Shown here piece after piece: positions 59,399 to 64,000 of a DNA stretch of 64,000 nt (position 1 is the first letter of the stretch; each line of letters opens with the position of its first letter). Origin of the DNA: Amorphochlora amoebiformis (lineage: Eukaryota; Cercozoa; Chlorarachniophyceae); NCBI GenBank assembly GCA_054601695.1, contig BAAHQB010000091.1:558001-622000 (forward strand), in the 5' to 3' direction. The translations under genes and the position numbers were made by a program. The notes below the pieces were generated by a model. The model was given only the letters and a program-made list of their open reading frames with translations, had not been told where the DNA came from and made no database searches.

Positions 59399-59442
59399 TA
59401 TATGTGTACAAATGGGATATAGACATATATATATTATATATA

Positions 59443-59481
<39 letters not shown>

Positions 59482-59491
59482 TGTATACAGG

Positions 59492-59525
<34 letters not shown>

Positions 59526-59546
59526 TATTATATATATATATATATA

Positions 59547-59590
<44 letters not shown>

Positions 59591-59591
59591 T

Positions 59592-59643
<52 letters not shown>

Positions 59644-59647
59644 TGTT

Positions 59648-59687
<40 letters not shown>

Positions 59688-59739
59688 CATATATATATAT
59701 ATATACATGTACACGTAAAAACAGTATGTTTACATGTAT

Positions 59740-59771
<32 letters not shown>

Positions 59772-59888
59772 TGTGTATCTATAAACATATTAAAAATAAG
59801 TATATATATTTACATATGTATAACGTTTTACATATTTATTTAATATACCTGCTCGAAAGAAGACTATTGAAGCTCAATAGCACCCATA

Positions 59889-59974
<86 letters not shown>

Positions 59975-60099
59975 TATATTTATATTATACCTGCTCGAGA
60001 AGGCTGCTGGACTGTTGTAGCCCCCAGAATCGCTATACCCAACGAAAACCTTCGACGAGCATACACACTATCCACCTGTAGCAAGAAGATATCGGCCAT
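51381..60099 (-). CDS. Cyclophilin-type peptidyl-prolyl isomerase, thylakoid-lumen type, 241 aa
   Basis: Fifteen exons in sense order: 60099-59991, 59205-59165, 58776-58740, 57659-57611, 57235-57163, 56457-56428, 55818-55774, 55088-55026, 54511-54484, 53945-53910, 52992-52940, 52683-52650, 52429-52398, 52091-52044, 51428-51381. Total 726 nt in phase with a TAG stop. The N-terminus has a twin-arginine hydrophobic signal ([14 protein letters not shown]), as in Tat-targeted lumen proteins. Cyclophilin blocks follow: [63 protein letters not shown]. The C-terminus IPTFRPSG...[11 protein letters not shown] matches the extension of plastid lumen cyclophilins. Active-site blocks are degenerate: the usual FHR, MIQGGD and SQFFIT are not intact, so catalysis is doubtful. 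The exon at 54511-54484 uses a GC donor. A further upstream plastid-targeting exon is possible. Confidence 0.87.
52170..52310 (-). repeat. Telomere-type tract in a cyclophilin intron
   Basis: TTAGGG on plus, so CCCTAA on the sense strand, between exons 52429-52398 and 52091-52044. Confidence 0.9.
52431..52939 (-). repeat. Telomere-type region enclosing a cyclophilin exon
   Basis: TTAGGG on plus. Exon 52683-52650 lies inside with acceptor CCCTAG; the exon ending at 52940 starts its intron GTAACCC. Confidence 0.92.
53957..54600. repeat. Telomere-type region with an inverted segment
   Basis: TTAGGG on plus, except about 54205-54370, which is CCCTAA. It encloses exon 54511-54484. Confidence 0.92.
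54703..54950 (-). repeat. Three-copy ladder of the cyclophilin exon 55088-55026 3' edge
   Basis: Copies at 54907-54950, 54799-54845 and 54703-54750 repeat AACCCGCAGGTATCCGAAAC (or slight variants) plus the intron start AGCGTCGCTCTCG. The donor is kept in each. Confidence 0.92.
58960..59062 (-). repeat. Short telomere-type tract in a cyclophilin intron
   Basis: Degenerate TTAGGG on plus, CCCTAA on the sense strand, between exons 59205-59165 and 58776-58740. Confidence 0.88.
59846..59888 (-). repeat. Copy of the cyclophilin exon 60099-59991 3' edge
   Basis: GGGTGCTATTGAGCTTCAAT...TTCTTTCGAGCAGGTATA parallels GGGGGCTACAACAGTCCAGC...TTCTCGAGCAGGTATA. The donor is intact. Confidence 0.85.
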
Positions 60100-62260
<2,161 letters not shown>

Positions 62261-62267
62261 GTTACAA

Positions 62268-62314
<47 letters not shown>

Positions 62315-62335
62315 AAAAAAAATAAAACACACACA

Positions 62336-62400
<65 letters not shown>

Positions 62401-62476
62401 CACATATATTAGTATATGTATATAATATCTAGATTATATATTTAAATCATAATATATATATATATATATATAAATA

Positions 62477-62511
<35 letters not shown>

Positions 62512-62617
62512 ATCTGTATATGTACATGTACATATATACACATATATACACATATATACACACATGTATAATATATAATATATATATATATATATATACA
62601 TGTATACATATATATAC

Positions 62618-62863
<246 letters not shown>

Positions 62864-62864
62864 C

Positions 62865-62899
<35 letters not shown>

Positions 62900-62984
62900 C
62901 AATATATATATATATGTACGTATTCCCCACAAACACATACATGTATGTAGTTATATATGCTTAGTAAGGTTTTGATGAGAATTT

Positions 62985-63838
<854 letters not shown>

Positions 63839-63927
63839 TATATATATATATATGTTTATATATATATATATATATATATATATCTATGTATTTTTTTGTA
63901 ATATGCTATCATGCATATATATATATG

Positions 63928-64000
<73 letters not shown>

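Overview
This is nuclear DNA from a eukaryote, probably a plastid-bearing protist or alga, that is extremely intron-rich. Most of the window is (TA)n microsatellite and interstitial telomere-type repeat (TTAGGG/CCCTAA). Between these lie short unique islands of about 25-110 bp. Read singly the islands look meaningless, but most are exons: each has a splice acceptor and donor, they join in compatible reading phase, and the joined chains give recognisable proteins. The plastid inference rests on one gene, a cyclophilin resembling thylakoid-lumen types with a twin-arginine motif in its N-terminus. The telomere unit is TTAGGG. I cannot name the species. All exon chains were joined by hand from splice signals, phase and family knowledge, without transcripts or database searches. 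Layout, left to right: (1) two tandem minus-strand lambda-crystallin / L-gulonate 3-dehydrogenase-like genes, paralog B (about 5312 down past base 1, so its C-terminus is outside the window) and paralog A (13516 to 5702); (2) a plus-strand small PA-domain single-pass membrane protein (13913-22532) divergent from paralog A; (3) a minus-strand GH19 chitinase/endolysin-like gene (24192-23461), compact, with one 60-nt intron and no TA or telomere repeat; (4) divergent from it, a plus-strand CAP/SCP-domain protein with Pro/Thr linker and membrane segments (24512-41162, 21 exons); (5) a plus-strand multi-pass membrane protein, family not recognised (about 42965-49058); (6) a minus-strand thylakoid-type cyclophilin (60099-51381, 15 exons); (7) at the right edge a plus-strand exon of an unknown gene (63649-63729). 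The genes share no evident pathway. The striking feature is intron architecture. Many introns are almost pure (TA)n running GTATAT...TATAG, or almost pure telomere repeat, in which the repeat itself supplies splice signals (GTAACCC donors, CCCTAG acceptors, CTAAC branch-point-like units). Telomere tracts inside genes are nearly always CCCTAA on the sense strand. Many exons are also accompanied by ladders of partial copies: the exon edge plus its splice site is repeated 1 to about 10 times along the adjacent intron. The two crystallin paralogs differ in several intron positions, which points to recent intron gain or loss.
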